Shown piece by piece: positions 17,877 to 27,728 of a DNA stretch of 52,694 bases (the stretch's first letter is position 1; each line of letters starts with the position of its first letter). The notes under the pieces were generated by a model. That model had not been told where the DNA came from. It saw nothing but the letters and a program-made list of their open reading frames with translations, and ran no database searches. This DNA is from Enterococcus aquimarinus (lineage in GTDB: Bacteria; Bacillota; Bacilli; Lactobacillales; Enterococcaceae): positions 1 through 52,694 of the forward strand of contig NZ_JXKD01000017.1 of assembly GCF_001885765.1 (NCBI RefSeq). The letters are read 5' to 3'. Made by a program: the position numbers and the translations under genes.

Positions 17877-18105
17877 TTTGTTATGATGAAAGAACGGTTC
17901 GTCATGGGTATTTAGGTGTCGGATTGGTTCATCTTTAGTGGAGAACTCTAAAAAATTATGACGAATAAATGTATCCGAGAGTGCGATTAATGCGTGTTAA
18001 GATCTAACAATATATAGGAGTAAGCTCTTTTTTATAAAGTGTTTTTTTCGCTGCTAGGGCAATGACTTAGGAGAAATCGATTGTGAAACAATAGGGATTA
18101 GCTTC

Positions 18106-19314
18106 TTAATTTTCAATTGAAAAATTTGGATGTTTAATGAAAAAAGAAAGTGCTGCTAATGCGGCGGCACCCCTAGCTCCGCGATAGAAATTATAAGGGA
18201 TAATCTCGATTTCCAAATCCGTTTTCGTTGGAATAAAACTTAATTGATCACGAATAAACGTAATGAATGTTTGTTGGAATTGGGGCACGTTTAATAGTTC
18301 GCTATTAATATATATTTTTTTTGCATCATGCAAAATTAATGTATTCGCAACCGAAGTTCCTAAAAAAATCAATCCTAAGTCAATTTGGTTGGTTAAAAAA
18401 GAATCTCCTAAAATATAGCCATCAATAATCGTTGATAGTTGGATTTCATCTGGATTCGTGACGAGACTTTTTAGTGTCGTATTATTTGAGTGGTCAAATA
18501 AAAAGCGTGCATTTTTAAGTAGCCAACTATCAGAAATATACGTTTGTAAACATCCTTTTTTTCCGCATTCACACACGGGTCCTTCAATATTTACGACAGT
18601 ATGCCCAATTTCACCGATATAATAATTTTTTTTGATTTCTAAACGTTTCGCATCGAAAAAAGAACAAAATAGACCATGTCCAATGTGAAAAAATAAAAAA
18701 TTATCAGGTGAACTAGAAGCTTCAAATAAATATTCACTTAAAGCCATGCATTCAATATTATTTTCTACTTTAAACGGGATCGAAATATTTTTTTCAATTT
18801 CTTTTAAATTAAAGTATTCCCATTTTTTGTTGTTCGTGATAATCGTCTTTTCTTCAGAATCATAATGACCAGGAACGGCAATCCCAATTCCTATAATATT
18901 TTTTTCAGATAAAGAATGAATTATTTTTTTGATTTCGTCTGTAATTACTTGATTGATGTCTCTCGTTGAAAATTCCGTGATGAGAATGGAAGATGTGACT
19001 AAACTCTCGCCAACTAAATTAGTTAGCATAAAAAATAAACCTTTCATATTGATTTCAATGCCAAGGAAATAGGCGAATTCTTCATTTAATTTGAGTAGTT
19101 TTCGATTTCTACCTGATCCTTTTCCGCCTCTTACTTCATCGCCTGTTTCGACTAATAAATTATTTTCAATCATTTCGCTCACAATATGGGTAATTGTTGC
19201 CGGTGTTAAGCCGGTGTCATTTGCAATTTCAATCCGGGAGGTTTCTTTATTTCGATAAATAAATTCGAGGACATTCGAATAATTTAATTTATAAGCTTCT
19301 GAATTTTTTTTCAT
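18106..19314 (-). CDS. ROK-family transcriptional repressor (XylR/NagC type)
   Basis: 402 residues. An N-terminal winged helix-turn-helix (TSRIEIANDTGLTPATITHIVSEMIENNLL, about 25-54) precedes a ROK sugar-kinase-like domain with EIGH (235-238) and the zinc motif CECGKKGC (248-255). The segment that in ROK kinases carries the catalytic Asp (usually NDAN) reads ENNIE here, consistent with a regulator that binds sugar without phosphorylating it. It is transcribed divergently from the PTS/ABC operon at 19472. Palindromes in the shared intergenic region are likely operators. Confidence 0.9.
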   Translation of the reverse strand: MKKNSEAYKLNYSNVLEFIYRNKETSRIEIANDTGLTPATITHIVSEMIENNLLVETGDEVRGGKGSGRNRKLLKLNEEFAYFLGIEINMKGLFFMLTNLVGESLVTSSILITEFSTRDINQVITDEIKKIIHSLSEKNIIGIGIAVPGHYDSEEKTIITNNKKWEYFNLKEIEKNISIPFKVENNIECMALSEYLFEASSSPDNFLFFHIGHGLFCSFFDAKRLEIKKNYYIGEIGHTVVNIEGPVCECGKKGCLQTYISDSWLLKNARFLFDHSNNTTLKSLVTNPDEIQLSTIIDGYILGDSFLTNQIDLGLIFLGTSVANTLILHDAKKIYINSELLNVPQFQQTFITFIRDQLSFIPTKTDLEIEIIPYNFYRGARGAAALAALSFFIKHPNFSIEN

Positions 19315-19386
19315 CGGATGAATCCTTTCAAAAATAGTAATAATGGTTAATGCTATTGTACCTCACAATGAACAAAAAAACATTTG

Positions 19387-19436
19387 TTTATTTAAATAAA
19401 ATAAAACTTTACAATAAAACGCTTTTATAGTATTCT
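19387..19436 (+). promoter_or_regulatory. Promoter and candidate ROK operators for the PTS/ABC operon
   Basis: TTTACA at 19408-19413 and TATTCT at 19431-19436 are 17 bases apart. TTTATTTAAATAAA at 19387-19400 is a perfect 14-bp palindrome just upstream. ATAAAA-CGC-TTTTAT at 19414-19428 is a second palindrome inside the spacer. A related AT-rich TTTATTAAAAATAAATAAA lies at about 19439-19457. These are likely sites for the divergent ROK repressor; the spacer palindrome could instead be a weak catabolite site. Confidence 0.6.
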
Positions 19437-19471
19437 TTGTTTATTAAAAATAAATAAAGGTGGAGAAAAAA

Positions 19472-20758
19472 ATGAAGAGATTTTTAGATTTTCTTGAGAA
19501 CACGCTGGCACCCTTAGGTGAAAAAATTGGAAAGCAGCGACATTTAAAAGCGTTACGAGAAGGAATTATGATGGCGATGCCGCTTGTTTTAATTGGTTCA
19601 TTTTTCGTGTTGATTAAAGATTTTCCGATTGTCGCTTGGACGGATTGGTTACGGGAAACGGGAGATTTGTACGGATTGCTTAATACGATGGCGAATAATT
19701 CCTTTGGTTTAATGGCGTTAGTGACTTCTTTTGGTATCGCGTATCGATTAGCAGAATCATACGGGACAGATGGCCCTTCAGGTGGGGTTTTAGCAATGGG
19801 CGCGTTTTTATTAATGACCCCGTCAATTGTTACAGCTGAAGGAGCAGTTGGGATTCCATATGGTGCACTCGGCGGAAAAGGGATTTTCTCAGCAATCTTA
19901 GTTGCAATGGTTGCGGCAGAAATTTATCGTTTTTGTATTCAAAAAAACATTACAATCAAAATGCCTGATAGTGTACCGGATGTGGTAAGTAAATCTTTTT
20001 CTGCTTTAATTCCTGGTATTATTATCTTAATTTTATTCGCAGGTATTTTAAAAACACTTCAAATTTTAGGTTTAGGTAGCTTAAATGATTTACTTGCCAT
20101 TATTATTGGGAAGCCATTAGGTCTAATTGCTGGAACATTGCCTGGAACATTTGTTGCGGTTTTACTCAATTCGTTATTCTGGTTCTGCGGCGTTAATGGT
20201 GGTCAAGTTGTTGGTTCCGTGATGAATCCATTATGGATCCAATATGCCGACAATAACCGCATTGCGTTAGCAGCTGGAGAAGCATTACCTCACATTGTCA
20301 CTGCACCGTTCATGGATTTATTTGTCTATATTGGTGGTGGTGGTGCCACAATTGGGTTAGCGCTTTGCTTAATGTTCTTTAGTAAGAGTAAAGAGTATCG
20401 TACACTTGGAAAAGTCTCTGGTATTCCAGCGCTGTTTAATATTAATACGGCGATTTTGTTCACTTTCCCAACCGTGCTGAATCCGATTATGTTAATTCCT
20501 TTTGTCATTGCTCCTGTTGTAAATGCCGTGATTACGTATGTTTCAATGGCAATTAATCTTGTACCTTATACAACCGGTGTGACATTGCCTTGGACGACAC
20601 CACCAATTATCGGAGGATTTTTAGCGACAGGTAGTTGGCAAGGAGCAGTCTTACAAGTCGTGTTAGTAGCTGTTTCATTCCTGATTTATTATCCATTCTT
20701 TAAGGCAGCGGACCGCAATAATGTATTAGAAGAAATGACAGAAAGTAAAGGTGAATAA
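19472..20758 (+). CDS. PTS EIIC, lactose/cellobiose family
   Basis: 428 residues, about ten membrane helices, with the typical start MKRFLDFLENTLAPLGEKIGKQRHLKALREGIMMAMPLVLIGS and the EIIC motifs GEALPHIVTAPFMDLFVYIGGGGATIGL and PAVFNINTAILF-like region. It would transport and phosphorylate a beta-linked disaccharide, but no EIIA or EIIB is encoded here, so it must use partners from elsewhere. I start at ATG 19472 behind AGGTGGAG; a GTG at 19460 lies within that ribosome site. The next gene begins 2 bases after its stop. Confidence 0.92.
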   Translation: MKRFLDFLENTLAPLGEKIGKQRHLKALREGIMMAMPLVLIGSFFVLIKDFPIVAWTDWLRETGDLYGLLNTMANNSFGLMALVTSFGIAYRLAESYGTDGPSGGVLAMGAFLLMTPSIVTAEGAVGIPYGALGGKGIFSAILVAMVAAEIYRFCIQKNITIKMPDSVPDVVSKSFSALIPGIIILILFAGILKTLQILGLGSLNDLLAIIIGKPLGLIAGTLPGTFVAVLLNSLFWFCGVNGGQVVGSVMNPLWIQYADNNRIALAAGEALPHIVTAPFMDLFVYIGGGGATIGLALCLMFFSKSKEYRTLGKVSGIPALFNINTAILFTFPTVLNPIMLIPFVIAPVVNAVITYVSMAINLVPYTTGVTLPWTTPPIIGGFLATGSWQGAVLQVVLVAVSFLIYYPFFKAADRNNVLEEMTESKGE

Positions 20759-20760
20759 GC

Positions 20761-22650
20761 ATGAGCATCAAATTTTATTTCGAAGGTACTATCCACAATA
20801 CTTCGTTCTTAATGGAAGAATTGAGCTATTACTTTGGGAAAATGTATCAAATCAAGATAGAAGAAGCGACTCAGATTGAGGAAGCCGCAATTGTATTACA
20901 AGTAACACCTAATCAACAAGAGTTAGATCAAATTCATATTGAATTGGTAGATGGCAAAGGAATAATCGAATCAAATACGCCAGTCGGATTATTGATTGCA
21001 CTTTATCGATTATTTAAAGAAATGGGTGTTAGATACTTACGTCCCGGTAAGGAAAATGAATGGATACCAACACTGTCAAAAGATGCATTCACACAATTTG
21101 AGATGCATCTTACGGAAGAAGCAAGCTACAAACATCGAGGTGTTTGTATCGAAGGTGCCGATTCATTTGAGAATACCCAAAACTTTATCGATTGGCTTCC
21201 TAAAATCGGGATGAATAGTTTCTTTATTCAATTTGAAAATCCATATTCTTTTTTCAAACGTTGGTATGAACATGAATTTAATCCGTATTTAGAAAAAGAG
21301 TCATTCTCAAACGAAATCGCTCAAGAAATGAGTGATTTAATTGATGAAGAAATGTTAAAACGTGGCCTCGTGCATCATCGTGTCGGGCATGGTTGGACGA
21401 GTGAAGTGTTAGGTTATTCCTCAAAATATGGCTGGGAATCAAATCTCATTTTACCGGAAGAAAAAAAACCACTTGTTGCGGAATTAAATGGGGAGCGAGA
21501 ACTTTATGCAACAGCGCCAATTTTAACAAGTTTAGACTTTGCTAATCCTGAAGTTGCAGAAAAAATGATCCGATTAATTGTTGATTACGCGAAAAATCGT
21601 CAGGATGTGGACTATTTACATGTCTGGTTGTCTGATGCACGAAATAATATTTGTGAATGTGCAGACTGCCAAAAAGAAATTCCATCCGATCAATATGTAA
21701 AAATTCTCAATCAATTAGATGAAGCATTGACGCAAGAAGGCTTAGCGACTAAAATTTGTTTCTTATTGTATCATGAGCTATTGTTTGCGCCTGAAACGCA
21801 GAAGCTCATCAATCCTGAGCGTTTTACTCTGATGTTTGCGCCGATCACACGAACATTTGAAATGAGTTATGCAGATGTCGATTATGAAAATAATATTCCA
21901 GCAGCTAAAAAGTATGTACGAAATAAAATTGATTTACCAAATTCTTTAGAAGAAAACTTGTCATATTTATTTGAATGGCAAAAAGATTTTAAAGGGGATA
22001 GTTTCGTCTATGATTATCCACTTGGACGTGCCCACTATGGTGACTTAGGTTATATGAAAATTAGTAAAGTGATTTATCGCGATATAAAATATCTAGACCA
22101 ATTACATTTGAATGGGTATATTAGTTGTCAGGAGTTACGTGCTGGCTTCCCGCATAACTTCCCTAACTATGTGATGGGGCAAATGCTTTGGGATAATACA
22201 CTCGATTATGCTGTATTAGAAGAAGAGTATTTTGCTAGTCTTTATGGAAAAGAATGGCAACAAGTTGTTCAGTATTTGACAGCATTATCGAATTATTCTT
22301 CTTGTGATTACTTTAATGCGATTGGCGAGCGCTTAAATCCCGTCTTATCTGCTCGCTACGCAACAGCTGTTCATCTTGCAAATGAGCGCTTAACGCTGAT
22401 TGCTGAAAATACAGCTCAAGCTGCAGCTTTCCACAAACAGCAGTGGTTACAATTAGGCTACCATCGTGAATTTGTCATGAAATTAGGAAAAGCGTTAGAA
22501 TTACTTAGTCAAGGACAAGAAGAACGGGCTCAAAACCAGTGGAAAGATTTTTTAGATTATATTCGTCGTCATGAATTGCAGATTCAAGAAAATCTAGACG
22601 TTTATCGTATCATTGAAGTCGCAAAAAATTATGCTGGATTCAAACTCTAG
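20761..22650 (+). CDS. DUF4838-type putative glycoside hydrolase
   Basis: 629 residues, no signal peptide. The N-terminal 100 residues (VGLLIALYRLFKEMGVRYLRPG) resemble the small alpha/beta domain before the barrel in GH20 and GH67 enzymes. The middle is barrel-like, with YKHRGVCIEGADSFE and the segment VWLSDARNNICECADC, the conserved acidic/cysteine pattern of DUF4838. The C-terminus is helical. It is likely an intracellular enzyme on an imported, perhaps phosphorylated, oligosaccharide; the substrate is not known. Tight coupling to the EIIC gene and to the ABC permeases places it in the same operon. Confidence 0.75.
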   Translation: MSIKFYFEGTIHNTSFLMEELSYYFGKMYQIKIEEATQIEEAAIVLQVTPNQQELDQIHIELVDGKGIIESNTPVGLLIALYRLFKEMGVRYLRPGKENEWIPTLSKDAFTQFEMHLTEEASYKHRGVCIEGADSFENTQNFIDWLPKIGMNSFFIQFENPYSFFKRWYEHEFNPYLEKESFSNEIAQEMSDLIDEEMLKRGLVHHRVGHGWTSEVLGYSSKYGWESNLILPEEKKPLVAELNGERELYATAPILTSLDFANPEVAEKMIRLIVDYAKNRQDVDYLHVWLSDARNNICECADCQKEIPSDQYVKILNQLDEALTQEGLATKICFLLYHELLFAPETQKLINPERFTLMFAPITRTFEMSYADVDYENNIPAAKKYVRNKIDLPNSLEENLSYLFEWQKDFKGDSFVYDYPLGRAHYGDLGYMKISKVIYRDIKYLDQLHLNGYISCQELRAGFPHNFPNYVMGQMLWDNTLDYAVLEEEYFASLYGKEWQQVVQYLTALSNYSSCDYFNAIGERLNPVLSARYATAVHLANERLTLIAENTAQAAAFHKQQWLQLGYHREFVMKLGKALELLSQGQEERAQNQWKDFLDYIRRHELQIQENLDVYRIIEVAKNYAGFKL

Positions 22651-22679
22651 AATATTTAGGGTAGTTAGGAGTAAACGGA

Positions 22680-23576
22680 ATGGTAAAAAAGGAAAAAAGA
22701 GTGATTATTTGGTGGTTTTTAATCCCAATGTTAGTCATGTATAGCATATTTTTTATCTATCCTTTATTATTGAATATTTTGTATTCATTCTTGAATTGGA
22801 ATGGTTTTACGAAAAGTGCGAATTGGATAGGGTTCGAAAATTATCGAGAATTATTGTTTGATGGCTTATTTTGGAATGCTGTAAAAAATAGTAGCTTATT
22901 TGCTTTGTTGGGAACGATTTCCCAGGTGGTTGTCTCTTTTTTTCTTGCTTATCTCGTTGAGTTCCATTTTCATCGTCGTAAAAAATGGTATCGAACGATT
23001 TTTATTTTACCAATCGTAGCGACAACTGCTACGATTGGGATGTTAATGAAGAGTCTTTTTAGTTATGAAGGTTTAGTCAATTATGTTGTTACCATACTAG
23101 GCGGAGATCCAGTTCCTTGGCTGAGTGATCCGAGATGGGCATTTTTTACCGTTATTCTCGTCTCAACTTGGAAAGAAACAGGAACGTTATTCATTTATTG
23201 GATTGCAGGTTTTCAGATGATTTCTCCAGCAGTTTTGGAAGCAGCGGAGATTGATGGTGCAACGGGTAGAACCTTGCTGACCCGAATTATTCTTCCTATG
23301 ATTCAACCAGTAGTTGTGGTCGTGTCAACGGTCACGTTCTTAAATGCTTTAAAAGTTTTTGATTTAATCCAAACATTGACAGCAGGAGGTCCATACTTCT
23401 CGACAGATATGGTTGGAACATTTATTTATCGAACAGCATTTTCAAGCTCCTTTGGTTCCCCGAGACTAAGTTATGCTAGTTCTGTGGCTGTTTTATGTGT
23501 TTTTTTCTTAGTCTTTTGTTCTTTGATCGTAAAGGTTATCAAGAAAATAATTGCTAGAAAGGACGTTTTCGAATGA
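22680..23576 (+). CDS. ABC sugar transporter permease (MalF/UgpA type)
   Basis: 298 residues with six predicted membrane helices and the EAA loop EAAEIDGATGRTLLTRIILPMIQP that contacts the ATPase. The N-terminus WWFLIPMLVMYSIFFIYPLLLN is typical of the MalF branch. It overlaps the next permease by 4 bases (ATGA). No ATPase gene is present, so a shared MsmK-type ATPase encoded elsewhere is probably used, as is common in Lactobacillales. Confidence 0.93.
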   Translation: MVKKEKRVIIWWFLIPMLVMYSIFFIYPLLLNILYSFLNWNGFTKSANWIGFENYRELLFDGLFWNAVKNSSLFALLGTISQVVVSFFLAYLVEFHFHRRKKWYRTIFILPIVATTATIGMLMKSLFSYEGLVNYVVTILGGDPVPWLSDPRWAFFTVILVSTWKETGTLFIYWIAGFQMISPAVLEAAEIDGATGRTLLTRIILPMIQPVVVVVSTVTFLNALKVFDLIQTLTAGGPYFSTDMVGTFIYRTAFSSSFGSPRLSYASSVAVLCVFFLVFCSLIVKVIKKIIARKDVFE

Positions 23577-24373
23577 AACGAATGATTCTGTTTTTTAGTT
23601 TGTTAATTTGGTTACTACCGTTTGCGATTATGATTTTGATTGCTTTTAGTAGTCAGAATACGAATTCTTTTTTTGAACTTTTCGATGTGACTCGTTTTAC
23701 GTTTAATCACTTTAAGACAGCTTGGGTGACAGCTGATTTTGGCAGGTACTTTTTTAACACCGTCATTGTAACCGTTACCTCTGTTATTTTAATTTTAGGC
23801 ATTACCTCGCTCGCTGGTTATATTATGGGTAGATTTGATTTTAGGGCTAAAAAATATCTCTATTTCCTACTGATTTTGTCCATGGGGATTCCGACAATCT
23901 TTTTTTCGATTCCCATTTATCAAATCCTTAAAATGTTACAAGTCGACCAATCGTTAATCGGATTGATTTTAGCTGAAGTTGGCGGCGGGCATTTTATTTT
24001 TATTCTTTTATTTGCTCAATTTTTTAAAACACTTCCGAATGAGTTAGAAGAAGCAGCTGTAATCGATGGTGCAAATGATTTTGATATTTTTTTCCGAGTG
24101 ATGTTTCCCTTATCAAAACCCATGATTGGAACAGTCGTCATTACTCAAACCATTTGGACTTGGAACTCATTTTTGTATCCATTGATTTTATCCCTAAATA
24201 ATCCAGCCATTCGAACGTTGTCGGTAGGCTTGTATTCATTCCAAGGAGAAAATATCGTGGAATGGGGGAATATTGCAGCGGGTGCTTGTATTACTATTTT
24301 TCCAATGGCGCTCCTTTTTTTCCTGTTTCAGCGTTATTTTATTCAAGGAATTTCTGGCGCGATTAAGGAGTGA
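23573..24373 (+). CDS. ABC sugar transporter permease (MalG/UgpE type)
   Basis: 266 residues, six helices, with the EAA loop EAAVIDGANDFDIFFRVMFPLSKP. It is the second half of the membrane channel with the preceding permease, whose stop it overlaps. It ends 4 bases before the start of the binding-protein gene, so the three transport genes are co-translated. Confidence 0.93.
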   Translation: MKRMILFFSLLIWLLPFAIMILIAFSSQNTNSFFELFDVTRFTFNHFKTAWVTADFGRYFFNTVIVTVTSVILILGITSLAGYIMGRFDFRAKKYLYFLLILSMGIPTIFFSIPIYQILKMLQVDQSLIGLILAEVGGGHFIFILLFAQFFKTLPNELEEAAVIDGANDFDIFFRVMFPLSKPMIGTVVITQTIWTWNSFLYPLILSLNNPAIRTLSVGLYSFQGENIVEWGNIAAGACITIFPMALLFFLFQRYFIQGISGAIKE

Positions 24374-24377
24374 AGAA

Positions 24378-25826
24378 ATGAAAAAAAAGAGTAACATCCT
24401 ATTTTGGGGAATCCTATTTCTTAGTTTATTGAGTGGTTGTGGTGTCACGATTCTTTCGCAAGATGAATTTGCTATCAACAATGAGAGTCAAGTCGAAATC
24501 ATTCAAACAAGTCCTAATGAAAAGGTGACATTGAATATTGTCGATTGGAGCGATAGTACGAAAAAACAGCGTGAAGTATTGAATCAGGAGTTTATGAAAG
24601 ATTATCCGAATGTAACCATTAATTACACAACCTTAACGCAAGCGCAATTTAATGAGACGGTTGTATCAGGTATTCGTACGGGAAATGCACCTGATTTATT
24701 TCCTTTACCAAATACAATGAACTTCTCAACAGCCATCGATGAAGGTTGGTATCTGCCTCTAAATGATTATCTAAATGAAGCGTATTTTCAAAATTTTCAA
24801 TCTGAATTATTCCAACAAAATGTAACAAACAAAGGAAAAGATATCTATTTACTACCGGAAGCGCAAGAAATACCAACGACTTTATTTTTCTATAATAAAG
24901 ATCTGCTAAAAGAGTCAGGAATTATCCTCTCTGAAAAAGAAACATTATCTTGGGATCAATTTATCGAAATCTGTCAAAAGATTACAGAAAAAGGACAAGG
25001 GAATTATTTTGGTCTTGTTGCAAGTGGGGCACAGAAAAATCGGATTGATCTAGAATTACGGGCTTTCTCAGAGTTAGCTGGAACGAACTTAGGTCAGGGA
25101 GATCAAATTTACTTACAGGATTTAAAAACGCAATATGACTCGCCAGGAGTCCTATCTGCTTTTGACTTTTATCGACAGTTATTTAAGCAGGGGAGTTTTC
25201 ATCCAGATTCAGCTTCTCTAACAGCGCCAGAAGCGCGAAAACTATTTGGTGAAGGAAAAGCTGCGTTCATTATCCAAGGTGCTTGGTCTATTCCCACATG
25301 GAATGAACAAAATCCTGACTTAGACTATGGAATTATGAAAATGCCCATGCCAAGTCACAACATGAAAGGTAAGATTAGTCGGCCTTTTACCAAAGGTTGG
25401 ATGGGGATTTCTTCTTCGAGTAAATATCCTGATATTGCAGCGAAATACTTAGAATATCTTTATTCTTACGATTATCAAAAAGAACTAGTTGATGCGGGCG
25501 GTTTTGTTTCGATTAGGAAAGATTTAACAAAAGAGGCGATTGATGAATCCCATATGAAATCTTATTATCAACTAGCGATGGCGCAAAGTAATGAAGTAGA
25601 AAATCCTTTAGTAAAAAAACCGAATAATCAGCTCGTTTATCGTATTATCCAACCGATTCAACCCGATTTTGGTGATATCGCGACAAGTGTTTTTTCAGGT
25701 GAGCATAATTATCAAAAAAAATTAACGACTTACTCGATTCAACAACAAAAAAATCTGAATCAAGCGATAAATGTCTTAAAAAAACAAAGGGATATTCAAC
25801 TGAATGATTTTGAGTTTTCTAAATAA
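24378..25826 (+). CDS. Sugar-binding lipoprotein of the ABC transporter
   Basis: 482 residues. The start is ATG 24378 behind AAGGAG at 24365-24370; a longer reading frame from 24273 overlaps the permease and is not credible. The signal peptide MKKKSNILFWGILFLSLLSGC has the lipobox LLSGC with Cys21 as the lipid attachment site. The rest is a family-1 extracellular binding protein (APDLFPLPN, GKAAFIIQGAW, KGWMGISSSSKYPDIAAKYLEYL). It captures the sugar outside the membrane for the two permeases. Confidence 0.92.
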   Translation: MKKKSNILFWGILFLSLLSGCGVTILSQDEFAINNESQVEIIQTSPNEKVTLNIVDWSDSTKKQREVLNQEFMKDYPNVTINYTTLTQAQFNETVVSGIRTGNAPDLFPLPNTMNFSTAIDEGWYLPLNDYLNEAYFQNFQSELFQQNVTNKGKDIYLLPEAQEIPTTLFFYNKDLLKESGIILSEKETLSWDQFIEICQKITEKGQGNYFGLVASGAQKNRIDLELRAFSELAGTNLGQGDQIYLQDLKTQYDSPGVLSAFDFYRQLFKQGSFHPDSASLTAPEARKLFGEGKAAFIIQGAWSIPTWNEQNPDLDYGIMKMPMPSHNMKGKISRPFTKGWMGISSSSKYPDIAAKYLEYLYSYDYQKELVDAGGFVSIRKDLTKEAIDESHMKSYYQLAMAQSNEVENPLVKKPNNQLVYRIIQPIQPDFGDIATSVFSGEHNYQKKLTTYSIQQQKNLNQAINVLKKQRDIQLNDFEFSK

Positions 25827-25865
25827 GGTTGAAAAATATTTCTCGATAAAAATTATTATGATAGC

Positions 25866-25913
25866 AAAAAAAGAAGTACAGTAGCGATTGCTCACTTGTA
25901 CTTCTTTTTTTTT
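25866..25913. terminator. Bidirectional terminator between convergent genes
   Basis: AAAAAAGAAGTACA at about 25868-25880 and TGTACTTCTTTTTT at 25898-25911 form a long stem with A and T tracts, ending the PTS/ABC operon and the convergent acyltransferase gene. Confidence 0.85.
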
Positions 25914-25919
25914 GGCCGA

Positions 25920-26774
25920 TTATTTGAGTAATGAATAGAATTTATCCCGCCAAGTTCTTTTGGGCACGGCAATGATTAAAGGGTTTTGCTGAAACCATTG
26001 TAGGTGTTCTTCTTTATCCGCTATATTTACCTGTCTTAAACGTTCACTTTGTACTTGATAATCGCTTAAATTGTCTTCACTACTATACCAAAAGGCATCT
26101 GCTTTTTCGAAAGAATCAATCGAGTTTTCTGTTTGCTCTGGCGTATAGCTATGACTACTCGTACGATCCCAAGTAATTTCTTTATTCCCAGTGATTGCGG
26201 GACTGCCTGAGAGAACGCGATTGGAGGGATACGCTTTTGTCGCTAATGCGCCAAAACCTACTACAGAACCAGAACCGATGGCTGCTCCTTTTAAAAGTGA
26301 GGATCCCTGCGAAAGCCAAACGTGGTCGCCGATAAAAACATCTTGTGGCAAGTTGATTCTTTTGTGACTTGTATGATCATAGATCAAATGAACATCACAC
26401 GTTCGAATCCAAATACCAAACGAAAACATGACATCATTTCCGATAATTAAATGACGAGATTCTGAAACAATCGCGTTAAGGACGCCATTACAGCTACAGT
26501 TTTCTCCCATATAAAAGAGCGATTGTCGATGGATACCTAAATTCAATGATATTTTTTTGTGTTTAGTCGCTTGAATATAGGCATAACCTTTGTCGCCATG
26601 AAATATAATTTTTGAATGCTGAAACATGTCAGGTGTTGGAATGAAGAGGTGGTTGTCTTTCCCATGAAAAATAACGTTAAGTTGTTTCTCATTGATTTCA
26701 CTTACAACTGGAGAGGCGGTAAAATAGATTTTGTTATTATTTCCAAAGTCGATGACTGGATAATTGGTTGGCAT
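25920..26774 (-). CDS. Left-handed beta-helix (hexapeptide) acyltransferase family protein
   Basis: 284 residues. The centre (about 95-195) shows hexapeptide repeats of the left-handed beta-helix type: NAIVSESRHLIIGNDVMFS, DVFIGDHVWLSQGSSLLKGAAIGSGSVVGFGALATKAYPSNRVLSGSPA, close to maltose/galactoside or capsule-type O-acetyltransferases (WcaF/VatD group). Flanking regions are unlike the short members of the family. The acceptor is unknown; surface polysaccharide modification is plausible. It stands alone on the minus strand. Confidence 0.8.
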   Translation of the reverse strand: MPTNYPVIDFGNNNKIYFTASPVVSEINEKQLNVIFHGKDNHLFIPTPDMFQHSKIIFHGDKGYAYIQATKHKKISLNLGIHRQSLFYMGENCSCNGVLNAIVSESRHLIIGNDVMFSFGIWIRTCDVHLIYDHTSHKRINLPQDVFIGDHVWLSQGSSLLKGAAIGSGSVVGFGALATKAYPSNRVLSGSPAITGNKEITWDRTSSHSYTPEQTENSIDSFEKADAFWYSSEDNLSDYQVQSERLRQVNIADKEEHLQWFQQNPLIIAVPKRTWRDKFYSLLK

Positions 26775-26988
26775 AGAGAACTCCTTTTATTTGCTATAAG
26801 TTTTAGTATATTTTATGAATGAAGTCATTTCAAGTTTCGATTTTTTAAGGGAAGATTGAGAAATTCCTACTTAAAAAGAGGGAGCATTTAGCCATATTAT
26901 CATCGATTATCCTAAAAATCGCAATAGCTATTTATCTGGAAATATGCTAAATTAAAGGCGTAATATAAAAAAATAGGAGGTTGGTAAA

Positions 26989-27531
26989 ATGGTTGAAGCA
27001 ATTAAAAAAGTAACAAGTCATATTATTGTTAATGGATTATTAAATATTGCATTAGGGTTAGCAGTATTGATTGATCCACAAGGAGTATTTCGAGTAAGCG
27101 TTGGGATTCTTTCTATTTACTTAGTCATTATTGGATTCATTAACATCTTTGAAGGATTACGTGAGAAAAAACGCAGTGGCGGATTTGGAATGTTTTTAGC
27201 ATATGGACTGTTTTATATCATAAGTGCTGCCATTATTTACTACTTCGCCGCAGATATTTTACGTGCCTTTCCATTCATTCTCGGTCTAGTCATCCTATTC
27301 TCAGGATTCTCACAACTATTCCGTGCCATTAATTTCCGGAATGTGCCAAACATTAACACGATTCCAATGTTTATCTACAGTGCCGTTTTAATCGGATTAT
27401 CTTTATTCTTTATTTTCAATACTTCAACTAGTTTGGTATTATTCTTCCAAACATACGGTGTGATTTTAATTATTATGGGAGTACTCGATTTATTCTTTGT
27501 CTTCTACTTAAATAAAAAAGCAAAACAATAA
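26989..27531 (+). CDS. HdeD/DUF308-family small membrane protein
   Basis: 180 residues with six regularly spaced hydrophobic helices arranged as three similar pairs (LLNIALGLAVLIDPQGVFRVSVGILSIYLVIIGFINIFEG and repeats), the DUF308 pattern. E. coli HdeD is linked to acid resistance; the role in Firmicutes is not established. A perfect AGGAGG lies before ATG 26989. It is monocistronic, ended by the hairpin at 27539. Confidence 0.8.
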   Translation: MVEAIKKVTSHIIVNGLLNIALGLAVLIDPQGVFRVSVGILSIYLVIIGFINIFEGLREKKRSGGFGMFLAYGLFYIISAAIIYYFAADILRAFPFILGLVILFSGFSQLFRAINFRNVPNINTIPMFIYSAVLIGLSLFFIFNTSTSLVLFFQTYGVILIIMGVLDLFFVFYLNKKAKQ

Positions 27532-27538
27532 CATGATC

Positions 27539-27569
27539 AAAGACCTTGAGGAATCAGGGTCTTTTTTTT
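27539..27569 (+). terminator. Terminator after the DUF308 gene
   Basis: AAAGACCTTGA and TCAGGGTCTTT form an 11-bp stem with one wobble pair around a GGAA tetraloop, followed by T residues. Confidence 0.88.
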
Positions 27570-27728
27570 ATGGGAGGATTGATGCAACGAGCGAAGGAAT
27601 TCGATGTGTTAAAAGCGATTCTTTTGTGTGTTTATTGGTTTTTTCGACTATTTTGACTCCTTTTCACGTTTATTTTTCGATTATTTGTTATAATAGAAAG
27701 GTAGATTGAGAAGAGGAGTTATTTTATC

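Noticed and set aside
24273-24377. N-terminal extension of the solute-binding protein
   Set aside because: It overlaps the permease gene, while ATG 24378 has a ribosome site and gives a perfect lipoprotein signal.
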